A stretch of 64,000 bases of DNA from JACQAP01 sp035275265 (GTDB taxonomy: Bacteria > Pseudomonadota > Gammaproteobacteria > Burkholderiales > JACQAP01): assembly GCA_035275265.1 (NCBI GenBank), contig DATENC010000011.1, positions 62,001 to 126,000 of the forward strand, in the 5' to 3' direction. The translations under genes and the position numbers were made by a program. Shown one piece after another: positions 8,865 to 17,738 of the stretch; position 1 is the first letter of the stretch, and the number at the start of each line of letters is the position of its first letter. Under the pieces are notes generated by a model that made no database searches, was not told where the DNA came from, and saw nothing but the letters and a program-made list of their open reading frames with translations.

Positions 8865-10082
8865 ATGAACGCGCCGCACTCCTCCTCCCCGCTGGCCGCC
8901 GTGCAGATGGCGCCCAAGGATCCCATCCTTGGGGTGACCGAGGCTTTCCACGCCGACAAGAATCCCGCCAAGGTCAATCTCGGCGTCGGAATGTATTACG
9001 ACGACAGCAGCAAGGTGCCGTTACTGGAATGTGTGCGCCGTGCGGAGACTCAGCTCGCCGAAAAATCGGCCCCGCGCAGCTATTTGCCCATTGATGGCCT
9101 CCAAGCCTACGACCGCGCGGTCCAGGCCCTGGTATTCGGCGCCGACAGTGCTGCTGCCAAGGAGAATCGAATTGTCACGGTGCAGGCACTGGGAGGTACC
9201 GGTGCACTGAAGATCGGCGCCGATTTTCTTCGCCGAATTGCGCCGGGTTCGCAGGTATGGATCTCGGATCCGAGTTGGGAAAATCACCGCGCATTGTTCG
9301 AGGGCGCTGGCTTCACGGTCAATACTTACCCCTATTACGATCCTTCTTCGCGGGACGTGGATTTCTCCGGCATGATCGCAACGCTGCGCGCGTTGCCACC
9401 GGCTTCGATCGTGGTGTTGCATGCGTGCTGCCACAATCCCACGGGCGTCGATTTGGCGGCGGAGCATTGGACCGCGGTCATCGAAACCGTGGTAGCGCGT
9501 GGCCTGATTCCGTTCGTTGACATCGCCTATCAGGGATTCCGCGAAGGCGTCGATGCTGACGGCGAGGTTGTCAGGCGTTTCGCCCGGGCTGGCGGACCCG
9601 TGTTCGTCTCCAATTCCTTCTCGAAATCGTTTTCGCTATACGGCGAGCGCGTCGGCGCATTGAGCGTGGTCGCCGGCAACGGCGAGGAGGCCGCGCGGGT
9701 ACTGAGCCAACTCAAACGAACGGTACGCACCAATTATTCGACCCCACCAACGCACGGCAGCCAGATCGTCGCGAGCGTGCTGACGACTCCGGAATTGCGG
9801 GCGTTGTGGGAAGGCGAACTGGGCCAGATGCGCGAACGTATTCGCGAGATGCGCAGACACCTGGTCGAGAAGTTGAAAACGCTCGCGCCGCGCGCAGACT
9901 TCGGTTTCGTCATGCGCCAGCACGGGATGTTTTCCTATTCAGGCCTGTCGAAGAGCCAGGTCGCCAGATTGCGCGAGGAATTCTCCGTGTACGCCATCGA
10001 TAGCGGGCGCATCTGCGTGGCGGCGCTCAATTCGCGCAACGTCGACTACATTGCGGATGCCATCGCCCGGGTGATCCAATAG
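8865..10082 (+). CDS. tyrB: Aromatic/aspartate aminotransferase (class I)
   Basis: A 405-residue PLP enzyme of the AspC/TyrB family that transfers the amino group of aspartate, tyrosine or phenylalanine to 2-oxoglutarate. Lys254 in SFSKSFSLYGER is the expected PLP lysine. HNPTGVD, SDPSWENH and the Arg near the C-terminus complete the substrate and cofactor site. It is divergent from uvrB across 39 bases and abuts convergent asmA with a single base between the genes. Whether aspartate or aromatic substrates are preferred cannot be decided from sequence. Confidence 0.9.
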   Translation: MNAPHSSSPLAAVQMAPKDPILGVTEAFHADKNPAKVNLGVGMYYDDSSKVPLLECVRRAETQLAEKSAPRSYLPIDGLQAYDRAVQALVFGADSAAAKENRIVTVQALGGTGALKIGADFLRRIAPGSQVWISDPSWENHRALFEGAGFTVNTYPYYDPSSRDVDFSGMIATLRALPPASIVVLHACCHNPTGVDLAAEHWTAVIETVVARGLIPFVDIAYQGFREGVDADGEVVRRFARAGGPVFVSNSFSKSFSLYGERVGALSVVAGNGEEAARVLSQLKRTVRTNYSTPPTHGSQIVASVLTTPELRALWEGELGQMRERIREMRRHLVEKLKTLAPRADFGFVMRQHGMFSYSGLSKSQVARLREEFSVYAIDSGRICVAALNSRNVDYIADAIARVIQ

Positions 10083-10083
10083 G

Positions 10084-11571
10084 TCAGCGTCGGCCGAACG
10101 TTTCCGACTCGGGTTTGGTACTGGGGGGCGTGGCAGGTTGCGGAGTGGCAGATTCTGATTTGGAGCCCGCTTTAGCTTTCGCCGACCCGGTCTTGGACAC
10201 ATCAGCAGTCGCTGGCGCGGACTTGGCGTCGGGGTTTTTCGGCGGCTTCCTTTTGAACAGGCGTTCGGTGATCTGGCCTGCCTTCATGCCGATGGCGGTG
10301 CCGACTCCGGGACCCAGCAACGCCGTGCCGGCGGCGGCACCGGCCATCGCGGACTTGGTCGGGAACAGCGTGGGATCTTGAACCGTGCCCGAAACCGCTA
10401 GCGGGGTGCTCACCAGGCCAGAGGTTCCTCTGACCGCGACATCTACCCTGCCCGATAACTCGTTTTCGCGCGAGATCGACAGCTCGCCCTGAGCTTTGAG
10501 CACGCCGGACGAAATGTCGAGGCTGGTCAGGTGATACCCGTCAGGATCGACGGTGAGATGGCCGGAAAACGCGTCGAAACGCGTATCCTCGCCCTTCATC
10601 GCATCTTTGTTGAACAGCACCATCGGCGCCGCAGCAAGATTTACTTTGAACAAGACGCCGTTTTCGACTTTGAAATCCGATTCGACGCTGATTGCATTCG
10701 TGAGTTGCGAAGCCGACGGCGCGCGCATTTCGAGTGTCGGATTCGCGCTTAGCCGGCCGCTGATAGTGGTCTCCTTCGTGAACAACGCAACCATAGGCCC
10801 GGCCTCAACCTGTTGGATATCGAGATTTCCGGCGATGGTCCAGTCGTTTTTCCAGCCCACGGTCAGCTTGCCGGCAAGCGTTCCGTCGTAGAGACGGCCG
10901 TTGATCGCGGACAACACCAGGCCGTCCGCGTTGAGAATGCCCGACGCATCCAGCTTGGTGAGCACAAACGGCGGGCCCGCGGGCAGCTTCCAGTCTTGCG
11001 CCGAAAGATTGAGCGTGAAATCCTTCCCCTGTGGTACCAGTGTCCCGCTGACGTGGCCTTGATCGGCACGCACTTGCGCCCGGGCCAGTCCGCCCGCGGT
11101 CGTAAGTTCCAGAATGACTTCGGTCTGGTGCAGCTTGAAATCGGTGAAATCGATGTTGGCGTCGCGTATCTCGATGCGTTCTACGCGCACCGGGATTGGT
11201 CCGCCGGACGCAGGCTGGCTCGCCCATGCCGCGGCCTTACTGATTAACTGCTGGCCCATCACTACTCCGCGCAGGCTGATCTCGCGGAGCACTTTCTGAT
11301 CGCTGAACAGGGATGTGAGCCGCGGCGTAACGTCGACCTTCTGTACCTGCAGGAAAGGTTTCTCGCCAACTGAAATGCCTTCGATGGACAAGTGCGGCAG
11401 CGGCAGGAAAAACAACCGCAGCGATTCTATCTTCACCGGTGCTTTCAGCTGTTCGGAAGCCACCCGTTCGATCTCGGGAATGAATCCTCTCAGGGGCAAA
11501 ACGAAAGGAACAACAAGCAGAAGTGCAACGAGAATGCCGACACCGAGGCACCAGCGCTTCCTGGATTTCAT
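10084..11571 (-). CDS. AsmA-family inner-membrane/periplasmic protein
   Basis: A 495-residue protein with an N-terminal transmembrane anchor at about residues 8 to 28. A long periplasmic beta-rich chain of the AsmA type follows, including LKAPVKIESLRLFFLPLPHL near the start, the region where AsmA proteins show N-terminal similarity to lipid-transfer chorein-like proteins. Family members influence outer-membrane phospholipid and LPS balance. The last ~60 residues are low-complexity Lys, Pro, Ser and Ala. It is divergent from tRNA-Asn and convergent with tyrB. Confidence 0.8.
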   Translation of the reverse strand: MKSRKRWCLGVGILVALLLVVPFVLPLRGFIPEIERVASEQLKAPVKIESLRLFFLPLPHLSIEGISVGEKPFLQVQKVDVTPRLTSLFSDQKVLREISLRGVVMGQQLISKAAAWASQPASGGPIPVRVERIEIRDANIDFTDFKLHQTEVILELTTAGGLARAQVRADQGHVSGTLVPQGKDFTLNLSAQDWKLPAGPPFVLTKLDASGILNADGLVLSAINGRLYDGTLAGKLTVGWKNDWTIAGNLDIQQVEAGPMVALFTKETTISGRLSANPTLEMRAPSASQLTNAISVESDFKVENGVLFKVNLAAAPMVLFNKDAMKGEDTRFDAFSGHLTVDPDGYHLTSLDISSGVLKAQGELSISRENELSGRVDVAVRGTSGLVSTPLAVSGTVQDPTLFPTKSAMAGAAAGTALLGPGVGTAIGMKAGQITERLFKRKPPKNPDAKSAPATADVSKTGSAKAKAGSKSESATPQPATPPSTKPESETFGRR

Positions 11572-11638
11572 TCAAACGACGGACTGGGAGTCCGTTGACC
11601 GTGTTGGAGCGAGCGGCTATCATACGCGGCCTTCATGT

Positions 11639-11714
11639 TCCCCGATAGCTCAGCTGGTAGAGCGACGGACTGTTAATCCGCAGGTCCCAGGTTCGAGCCC
11701 TGGTCGGGGAGCCA
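11639..11714 (+). tRNA. tRNA-Asn (GTT)
   Basis: A 76-nt cloverleaf with a 7 bp acceptor stem (TCCCCGA with TCGGGGA), D arm AGCTCAGCTGGTAGAGC, anticodon loop CTGTTAA (anticodon GTT), T arm GGTTCGAGCCC and an encoded CCA at 11712-11714. Its 3' half is repeated 1.2 kb downstream. Confidence 0.97.
11676..11708 (+). repeat. Left copy of a 33 bp direct repeat (inside tRNA-Asn)
   Basis: This stretch, from the anticodon stem through the T arm into the acceptor stem, matches 12871-12903 at 31 of 33 positions. It is the kind of sequence that tyrosine integrases use as attB, and would be the left junction of a small island. Confidence 0.75.
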
Positions 11715-11830
11715 ATCTCCATGCGGCTTCCCAAGCAGTTTTGACCACCTCAAGAAATCCCACCAAGTTGGTGCCAACCAGGCCGCGCCAAGGGTGGTCT
11801 ATTCTTGCAGGTCAACCACAGGGAGTGACT

Positions 11831-12232
11831 ATGAGCTTTCGATTCCGGAAACGCATCAATCTTGCACCATGCATGTTGCTGATCCTGGCCGGCTGCGCGA
11901 CACAACCAATGGATACAGCAATATTGGCCGCGTCGAAGAAGCCGTTGACGTGCTCCAATAAGGAGGAGTGCGATTCTTACTGGCAAAGAGCCCAAGTCTA
12001 CGTGCGCCAAAACAGCACCTACCCTATTCAATCCGTTACCGACACGGTGCTGACTACGGACGGTCCAACCTACGGGAGCGAAGGAAACGCTTATCACCTC
12101 ACCAAGGTGCCGAATGCCGATGGCTCGGCAACGATCGAGGTGCAGATTGCCTGCGACAACCCCTTAGGCTGCCATCCCGATAGGACAATCGAGACCGTCA
12201 ATCTCAAGCGCTTTGTCAGAGAGTCAAAATGA
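11831..12232 (+). CDS. Small lipoprotein of unknown function
   Basis: A 133-residue protein with a signal peptide ending in the lipobox LAGC, so Cys22 should be lipidated. Four further cysteines follow, near residues 41, 47, 111 and 116, and could form two disulfides in the periplasm. No known domain is recognised. The ATG has GGGAG at good spacing; the longer ORF upstream reads through the tRNA and is not credible. The gene lies in the insert between the two tRNA-Asn repeats and, with its neighbour, is lower in GC than the flanking genes, which suggests transfer. Confidence 0.75.
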   Translation: MSFRFRKRINLAPCMLLILAGCATQPMDTAILAASKKPLTCSNKEECDSYWQRAQVYVRQNSTYPIQSVTDTVLTTDGPTYGSEGNAYHLTKVPNADGSATIEVQIACDNPLGCHPDRTIETVNLKRFVRESK

Positions 12233-12429
12233 GCAGGTGTAGTCGAAATGAAAACCCCGCCTAAGCGTGGCCTTGAGTGATCATGTCCCCACTAGCGCGA
12301 CTCAGTGCCTCCAGGTTCCGCGTGAATATTTAACAACGGAAACGTGAAGAGGTAACTGAATCGTCAGTCGCGATTCTCTAGTCTGCGTTGCGTGGGCACG
12401 AGTCTACTCGACTGCACAGGAGACCGAAC

Positions 12430-12696
12430 ATGAAACTGACGAACACAATCGCCCACGTACTCTTGTCTTCCACCCTGCTTCTTGGGCTGAGCGGCTCTGC
12501 GGATGCAGCGGGGACCGGAGTAAACAGGTTTTCCATCTTTCCAGATGATGAAGATGAGATTTGGGAAGTCTATGAAGAAAAATGCGATGCCGCTTGCCAA
12601 CGGAAGAAAGACGGCTGCGAAGGCAACATAACCGTCGAGAAGCAGCAAGCGTCTTGCAAGAAAGCCGCCGAGGTCCAAAGATTGATCAAGGGTTGA
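12430..12696 (+). CDS. Small secreted Cys-containing acidic protein
   Basis: An 88-residue product with a clear signal peptide (cleavage likely after SADA near residue 27). A short acidic stretch, PDDEDEIWEVYEE, follows, and then four cysteines in the pattern C-x3-C-x6-C-x11-C. AGGAGA lies 7 bases before the ATG. GC is clearly low. The mature ~60-residue chain could be a small disulfide-bonded effector, inhibitor or binding peptide; no family is recognised. A GAATCG/CGATTC inverted repeat (12358-12376) lies 53 bases upstream and could be an operator. It sits in the tRNA-Asn-associated insert. Confidence 0.7.
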   Translation: MKLTNTIAHVLLSSTLLLGLSGSADAAGTGVNRFSIFPDDEDEIWEVYEEKCDAACQRKKDGCEGNITVEKQQASCKKAAEVQRLIKG

Positions 12697-13064
12697 GTTT
12701 CGCCAAGAACAAGAAGCCCGGACAACTAACCAGGCTTTTTGCTTCAATGGTGCCCAGAACTATTTGAGGCCCCACACTATGCAACGCGCCGCATAGCCAA
12801 TTTCAGATTGGGCGATTTTATGCGCTTCGCGATGTATGTATGCCTGGCGTGGAGTCTGGATATGGCGTCGATTCGCAGGTCCCAAGTTCGAGCCCTGGTC
12901 GGGATCCAGCCAACATCCGCCTTCCGTTTGCCCAAACGCAAACACCTCACCGTAGCCGCAGTCTTGATTTTTGATAGCGGCGATCCCAGATAGTCTCATC
13001 GCATGCGCGCCGGACCAGCGATGTCGGGTGTTATGATTGCCGCGCAAAAACCTCCACTTCAGTC
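12697..13064 (+). other. Intergenic region with the right tRNA-Asn repeat and the map promoter region
   Basis: A 368-base non-coding stretch. It contains the partial tRNA-Asn copy at 12871-12903. The remaining ~160 bases must carry the promoter of map-glnD. No strong -35/-10 pair could be chosen by eye. Confidence 0.5.
12871..12903 (+). repeat. Right copy of the tRNA-Asn direct repeat (tRNA 3'-half remnant)
   Basis: It matches 31 of 33 bases of the tRNA-Asn gene from the anticodon stem onward. After a two-base insertion it continues into a GCCA end. No D arm or 5' acceptor strand is present, so it is not a functional tRNA. It is best read as the far junction of an integrated element. Confidence 0.75.
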
Positions 13065-13862
13065 ATGTCTGTCATCATCAAGACCCAGGAAGAAATCGAA
13101 AGGATGCGCGTCGCTGGCCGCCTCGCAGCAGAGGTGCTCGACTTCGTTGCGCCCCAAGTCAGGCCCAACGTAACTACCGACGAGCTCGATGCGCTGTGCC
13201 ACGACTACATGGTCAACGTGCAGAAGACCGTGCCAGCCCCGCTCAACTATGCACCACCCGGCTATCAGCCCTATCCCAAGTCAATCTGCACCTCGGTGAA
13301 CCACGTGGTCTGCCACGGTGTACCCGGGCCGAAGAAACTCAAAGCCGGAGACGTCATCAACGTCGACATCACCGTCATCAAGGACGGTTTTCACGGCGAC
13401 ACCAGTCGCATGTTCTTCGTGGGTGAGCCGTCGATCCAGGCACGCCGCCTTTCCGACATTACCTATGAATGCATGTGGCGCGGCATCGAAGCAGTGAAGC
13501 CCGGTGCGTTCCTCGGCGACATTGGCTATCTAATCCAGGCGCACGCAGAAGAGCACGGTTTTTCCGTGGTGCGTGAGTTCTGCGGACACGGTATCGGCAG
13601 GAAGTTCCACGAAGAGCCGCAGGTCCTGCACTACGGCCGTGCTGGCACAGGATTGAAACTGCAACCGGGAATGATCTTCACCGTCGAGCCGATGATCAAT
13701 GCCGGCAAGCCTGCCATCCGCCAGCTCGCCGACGGCTGGACCGTAGTCACGAAGGATCACTCGCTGTCGGCCCAGTGGGAACATACGGTGCTGGTCACCG
13801 ACAGCGGATTCGAAGTGCTGACGCTGTCCGCCGGTGCGCCGGCGCCCCCGTTCGGCGCATAA
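13065..13862 (+). CDS. map: Methionine aminopeptidase, type I
   Basis: A 265-residue dinuclear metal peptidase that removes the initiator Met from new proteins. The His of CHGVPG and the metal ligands are all present: the two Asp of VDITVIKDGFHGD, the His of GHGIGRKFHE, the Glu of FTVEPM and the Glu of WEHTVLV. There is no N-terminal zinc-finger extension, as usual for bacterial enzymes. Its stop codon is followed at once by the glnD start, so the two are cotranscribed, as in many proteobacteria. Confidence 0.96.
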   Translation: MSVIIKTQEEIERMRVAGRLAAEVLDFVAPQVRPNVTTDELDALCHDYMVNVQKTVPAPLNYAPPGYQPYPKSICTSVNHVVCHGVPGPKKLKAGDVINVDITVIKDGFHGDTSRMFFVGEPSIQARRLSDITYECMWRGIEAVKPGAFLGDIGYLIQAHAEEHGFSVVREFCGHGIGRKFHEEPQVLHYGRAGTGLKLQPGMIFTVEPMINAGKPAIRQLADGWTVVTKDHSLSAQWEHTVLVTDSGFEVLTLSAGAPAPPFGA

Positions 13863-16463
13863 ATGGCTGCGGCCGTCGTTCCAGCCGGCGCGCGCACTGC
13901 CGCGCTGTCAGCCCAAGTCGGAGCATGGCGCCATGCGCTGGCAGAGGGCCGCAAGACGCTCAAGTCCGCCTTTCTGGAGAAACCCGATCCCGCCAAGGCG
14001 CTTGATCGGCAGCGCGTACTCGTGGACGGGATGCTGAAGACGATCTGGTCCGAAACGTCCCAATCGGAGGAACTGGCATTGATCGCGGTGGGTGGTTACG
14101 GTCGCGGCACGCTCTACCCCTATTCCGATGTCGACGTCTTGGTGCTGCTGCCCGATGAGGCGAGCGAGGCGGCGCGCTCAGGCGTGGAAGAGCTGGTCGG
14201 GGTGCTCTGGGACATCGGCCTGGAAATCGGCCACAGTGTACGCACCATTGCCGGCTGCAGCGAAGAGGCCAAGCGCGACGTCACCGTGCAAACTACGCTG
14301 CTGGAATCGCGGCTCATTGCCGGCAACCGCAAACTTTATTCGCGCTTCGTCAAGACCATCGAGGAGGGACTCGACGTCCCCTATTTCGTAGAAGCCAAGC
14401 GGCTCGAGCAGCAGCAACGCCATACCCGCTTCAACGACACCGCCTACAACCTCGAGCCTAACCTCAAAGAGAGTCCCGGCGGCCTGCGCGATCTGCACAA
14501 CATCCTGTGGATTTCGCGCGCGGCACGACTCGGCCGCAGTTGGGGTGATCTCACCAAGCAGCGCATCCTCACCCGCGAAGAAGCGCGGCAATTAAAACGC
14601 CACGAGTCCACGCTTGCCGAACTGCGGGTGCGGCTGCATTACCTTGCTTCGCGGCGAGAGGATCGCCTGCTGTTCGATTTTCAGTCTGCATTGGCCCAGG
14701 AGTACGGCCTTTCGGACACGCCGGCCAGGCGTGCCAGCGAGCAGTTGATGCAGCGCTTCTACAGCACCGCGAAGCAAGTGCAGTTGCTGAACACTATCGT
14801 GCTGCAGAACCTGCGGCGCCGCATTTTCCCTTCGGTGAATGCCGAACCCAGGCCGCTCAACGAGCGCTTTCGCGTGCACAACGAACTCCTGGAAGCGGCC
14901 CACGCCCTGTTCCAGAAACAGCCCTCGGCCATTCTCGAAGCCTTTCTGCTGTTGCAGGACCATCCCGAACTCAAGGGCTTCGCGGTGCCGACGATGCGGG
15001 CGTTGTGGCACGCGCGCAAGAAGATCGACGCAGTATTCCGCCGCGATCCGTTGAATCGCGCGCTGTTCATGGAAATCCTGCGCCGCCCTGCGGGACTTAC
15101 GCACACGCTGCGGCGGATGAACCAGCACGGAGTGCTGGGGCCTTACATTCCGGCATTCGGGCGCATCGTCGGGCGCATGCAGCACGACCTCTTCCACGTC
15201 TATACCGTGGACGAACATATCCTTATGGTCGTGCGCAATCTGCGGCGTTTCGCCATCCCGGAGATGGCGCACGAATATCCGCTCTGCAGCAGGCTGTTCG
15301 CGGAGTTCGAGCGCCCGGAGGTGCTTTACCTTGCCGGACTGTTTCACGACATCGCCAAGGGCCGCGGCGGCGACCACTCGAAGTTGGGAATGGCGGACGC
15401 GCGCCAGTTCTGCAAGGCGCACGGGGTATCGAAGCAGGACACCGAACTGGTGGCATGGCTGGTGGAACACCATCTCACCATGTCGGCAACCGCGCAGAAA
15501 CAGGACCTCTCCGATCCCGGCGTGATCGGCACATTTGCCGCAAGAGCGGGCGACGATCGTCATCTGGTGGCGCTGTATCTGCTGACCGTAGCCGACATAC
15601 GCGGCACAAGCCCGAAGGTCTGGAATGCGTGGAAGGGAAAACTTCTGGAAGACCTGTTCCGGGCTACGCGTCGGTTGCTGAACCCGACCGCGCTGCCCGC
15701 CGAAAACACCTTGCAGGCGCGCCAGGATCGGGTGTTGGAGAAACTACGCGCGTACGCGATTCCCGAGGGCTCCCATCGCGAGCTCTGGAATCAGCTCGAC
15801 GATTCCTATTTCCTGCGCCACGACGAGCAGGACCTCGTCTGGCACACGCGGCTGCTCAATTATCGAGTGAATACCCCTACGCCCGTGATCAAGGCACGGC
15901 TTTCACCGATCGGAGAGGGGCTGCAGGTGATGATCTACTCGCGCGACGAGAAGTCGCTGTTTGCGCGCATCTGCGGGTTCTTCCAGAGCATCAATTTCAG
16001 CATCGTCGAAGCCAAGATCTACACCACCAGGCACGGCTATGCGCTCGACAGTTTCCAGGTCATGGATCCGGCCCGAACGACACTGCACTACCGCGACCTG
16101 ATCAGTTACGTCGAACACGAACTGGAAAGCCGGCTGCGCATGCACGGCCCGCTGCCAGCTCCCTCGACCGGCCGCATGTCGCGGCAAGTGCGTTACGTGC
16201 CGATCACGCCGGAAGTGCAGATCCGTCCCGACGAGAAAGGCGCCTACTACTATCTGAACGTTGTGGCCGGCGACCGTCCCGGCCTGCTTTACCGGATCGC
16301 GCGAGTGCTGGACAGTTACGGCATCGACGTCTACACCGCGAAAATCAACACCCTGGGAGAGCGTGCCGAGGATACCTTCCTGGTCACCGGGGACGCATTA
16401 AACGATTCCAAGCGGGTGGTCCGTCTCGAGGCCGAATTGGTGCGCGAATTGCAGCCCGCCTGA
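13863..16463 (+). CDS. glnD: Bifunctional PII uridylyltransferase / uridylyl-removing enzyme
   Basis: An 866-residue sensor of glutamine that adds UMP to PII proteins when nitrogen is short and removes it when glutamine is high. The nucleotidyltransferase motif GGYGRGTLYPYSDVDVLVL (residues ~77 to 95) has the catalytic DxD. A PII-UT helical region follows. The HD domain is marked by LFHDIAKGRGGDH and VEHHLTM. Two C-terminal ACT domains lie at about 680 to 770 and 795 to 866. It starts directly after the map stop codon and ends base to base with convergent def. Confidence 0.96.
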   Translation: MAAAVVPAGARTAALSAQVGAWRHALAEGRKTLKSAFLEKPDPAKALDRQRVLVDGMLKTIWSETSQSEELALIAVGGYGRGTLYPYSDVDVLVLLPDEASEAARSGVEELVGVLWDIGLEIGHSVRTIAGCSEEAKRDVTVQTTLLESRLIAGNRKLYSRFVKTIEEGLDVPYFVEAKRLEQQQRHTRFNDTAYNLEPNLKESPGGLRDLHNILWISRAARLGRSWGDLTKQRILTREEARQLKRHESTLAELRVRLHYLASRREDRLLFDFQSALAQEYGLSDTPARRASEQLMQRFYSTAKQVQLLNTIVLQNLRRRIFPSVNAEPRPLNERFRVHNELLEAAHALFQKQPSAILEAFLLLQDHPELKGFAVPTMRALWHARKKIDAVFRRDPLNRALFMEILRRPAGLTHTLRRMNQHGVLGPYIPAFGRIVGRMQHDLFHVYTVDEHILMVVRNLRRFAIPEMAHEYPLCSRLFAEFERPEVLYLAGLFHDIAKGRGGDHSKLGMADARQFCKAHGVSKQDTELVAWLVEHHLTMSATAQKQDLSDPGVIGTFAARAGDDRHLVALYLLTVADIRGTSPKVWNAWKGKLLEDLFRATRRLLNPTALPAENTLQARQDRVLEKLRAYAIPEGSHRELWNQLDDSYFLRHDEQDLVWHTRLLNYRVNTPTPVIKARLSPIGEGLQVMIYSRDEKSLFARICGFFQSINFSIVEAKIYTTRHGYALDSFQVMDPARTTLHYRDLISYVEHELESRLRMHGPLPAPSTGRMSRQVRYVPITPEVQIRPDEKGAYYYLNVVAGDRPGLLYRIARVLDSYGIDVYTAKINTLGERAEDTFLVTGDALNDSKRVVRLEAELVRELQPA

Positions 16464-16994
16464 TCATTCGTCCACGATCTGCTGGCCCGGGAAAAGTTCT
16501 TCGTTGAAGCCGAAGGTGCGCAGGTCGCGGATGCGCATCGGATAGAGAATGCCCATCAGGTGGTCGGCTTCGTGTTGTACCACCCGGGCGTGAAAGCCGG
16601 TGACAGTCCGGTCGATCGGATTGCCGGAAGGATCGTAACCCTGGTAGCGCAGTTTCGCATGGCGCGGCACGACTCCGCGCATCCCCGGCACCGAAAGGCA
16701 ACCCTCCCACCCTTCTTCCATTTCGTCGCCGATCGGTTCGAGCACCGGATTGATCAGCACCGTGTAAGGCACCTCCTCGGCCTCCGGGTAACGCGGATTG
16801 AAGCCGACGCCGAAGATCACTACTTGCTGGCTGACGCCGATCTGCGGCGCGGCGATTCCCGCGCCATTCTTCGCCCGCATGGTGTCTTCCATGTCCTGGA
16901 TCAGCGCACGCAGCTCCGGAGTGTCGAACCCGACCACTGGCGCGGCGCGTTCCAGCAAACGCGGGTCGCCCATCCTCAATACAGGTCTAATCAT
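16464..16994 (-). CDS. def: Peptide deformylase
   Basis: A 176-residue metalloenzyme that removes formyl from the N-terminal Met of new chains. The three signature motifs are GAGIAAPQ (44-51), EGCLS (97-101, Cys99 a metal ligand) and QHEADH (140-145, His141 and His145 ligands, Glu142 catalytic). The usual Ile/Leu in QHE(I/L)DH is Ala here, a change that leaves the ligands intact. It overlaps the upstream phosphorylase by 8 bases. It is not next to fmt, so a second def copy beside fmt elsewhere in the genome is plausible. Confidence 0.94.
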   Translation of the reverse strand: MIRPVLRMGDPRLLERAAPVVGFDTPELRALIQDMEDTMRAKNGAGIAAPQIGVSQQVVIFGVGFNPRYPEAEEVPYTVLINPVLEPIGDEMEEGWEGCLSVPGMRGVVPRHAKLRYQGYDPSGNPIDRTVTGFHARVVQHEADHLMGILYPMRIRDLRTFGFNEELFPGQQIVDE

Positions 16995-17730
16995 CGGCTT
17001 CCATCAATTTTTCCAGCAGGGTCCGTACCTTCACCATGGAGGTCTTGATTACCGCATTGATCTGTTCCAAATGAATTGCCTCTGCGCTGTCGCCGCGCCC
17101 AGCCGCATAGTTCACCACCACAGCGATAGTGGCATAGCGCATGCCGAGCTCGCGCGCGAGCGCCGCTTCCGGCATACCGGTCATTCCCACCATGGCAGCG
17201 CCGTCGCGCTCGAGCCGGTCGATCTCGGCGGCAGATTCCAGGCGCGGACCCTGGGTAGCGGCGTAAACCCCGCCCTCAACGATTGGCTGTTTCGCCTGCT
17301 TTCCCGCATCCATTAACTGTCCGCGCAGCTTGTCGCAGTAGGGATGGGTGAAATCCACATGCGTGACGGGCTGGTCCGGACCGTCGAAAAACGTGTGCTT
17401 CCGACCGTAGGTGTAATCGACGATCTGGCTGGGTACCGCCAGCGTGCCCGGCTTCAGGTCCGCTCGGATGCCGCCGACGGAAGCGACCGAGACCACCCGC
17501 GACACCTGCTCCGAATGCAGCGCCCAGATATTGGCACGGTAATTCACTGCGTGTGGGGGGATGGTGTGCCCGTAGCCGTGACGGGCCAAGAACACGACCT
17601 CGCGACCGCTGAGCCTGCCGAAAGTCAGCGCGCCGGAAGCCTCGCCATAGGGGGTGCGCACCACCTGCCGCCGCGTGATTTCCAGATTGGCAAGTTGGGT
17701 CAAACCGGTACCGCCGATAATGCCGAGCAT
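16987..17730 (-). CDS. S-methyl-5'-thioadenosine / thioinosine phosphorylase
   Basis: A 247-residue nucleoside phosphorylase of the MTAP/PNP type that splits methylthioadenosine or methylthioinosine with phosphate, recycling methionine and purine. The N-terminal IIGGTGL phosphate loop, ARHGYGHTIPPH, and the substrate block MVGMTGMPEAALARE are present. Homologs in Pseudomonas prefer methylthioinosine over methylthioadenosine; which applies here is not decidable by eye. It lies 8 bases from hpt, so base salvage genes are adjacent and probably cotranscribed. Confidence 0.88.
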   Translation of the reverse strand: MLGIIGGTGLTQLANLEITRRQVVRTPYGEASGALTFGRLSGREVVFLARHGYGHTIPPHAVNYRANIWALHSEQVSRVVSVASVGGIRADLKPGTLAVPSQIVDYTYGRKHTFFDGPDQPVTHVDFTHPYCDKLRGQLMDAGKQAKQPIVEGGVYAATQGPRLESAAEIDRLERDGAAMVGMTGMPEAALARELGMRYATIAVVVNYAAGRGDSAEAIHLEQINAVIKTSMVKVRTLLEKLMEADD

Positions 17731-17738
17731 GATTTTTT

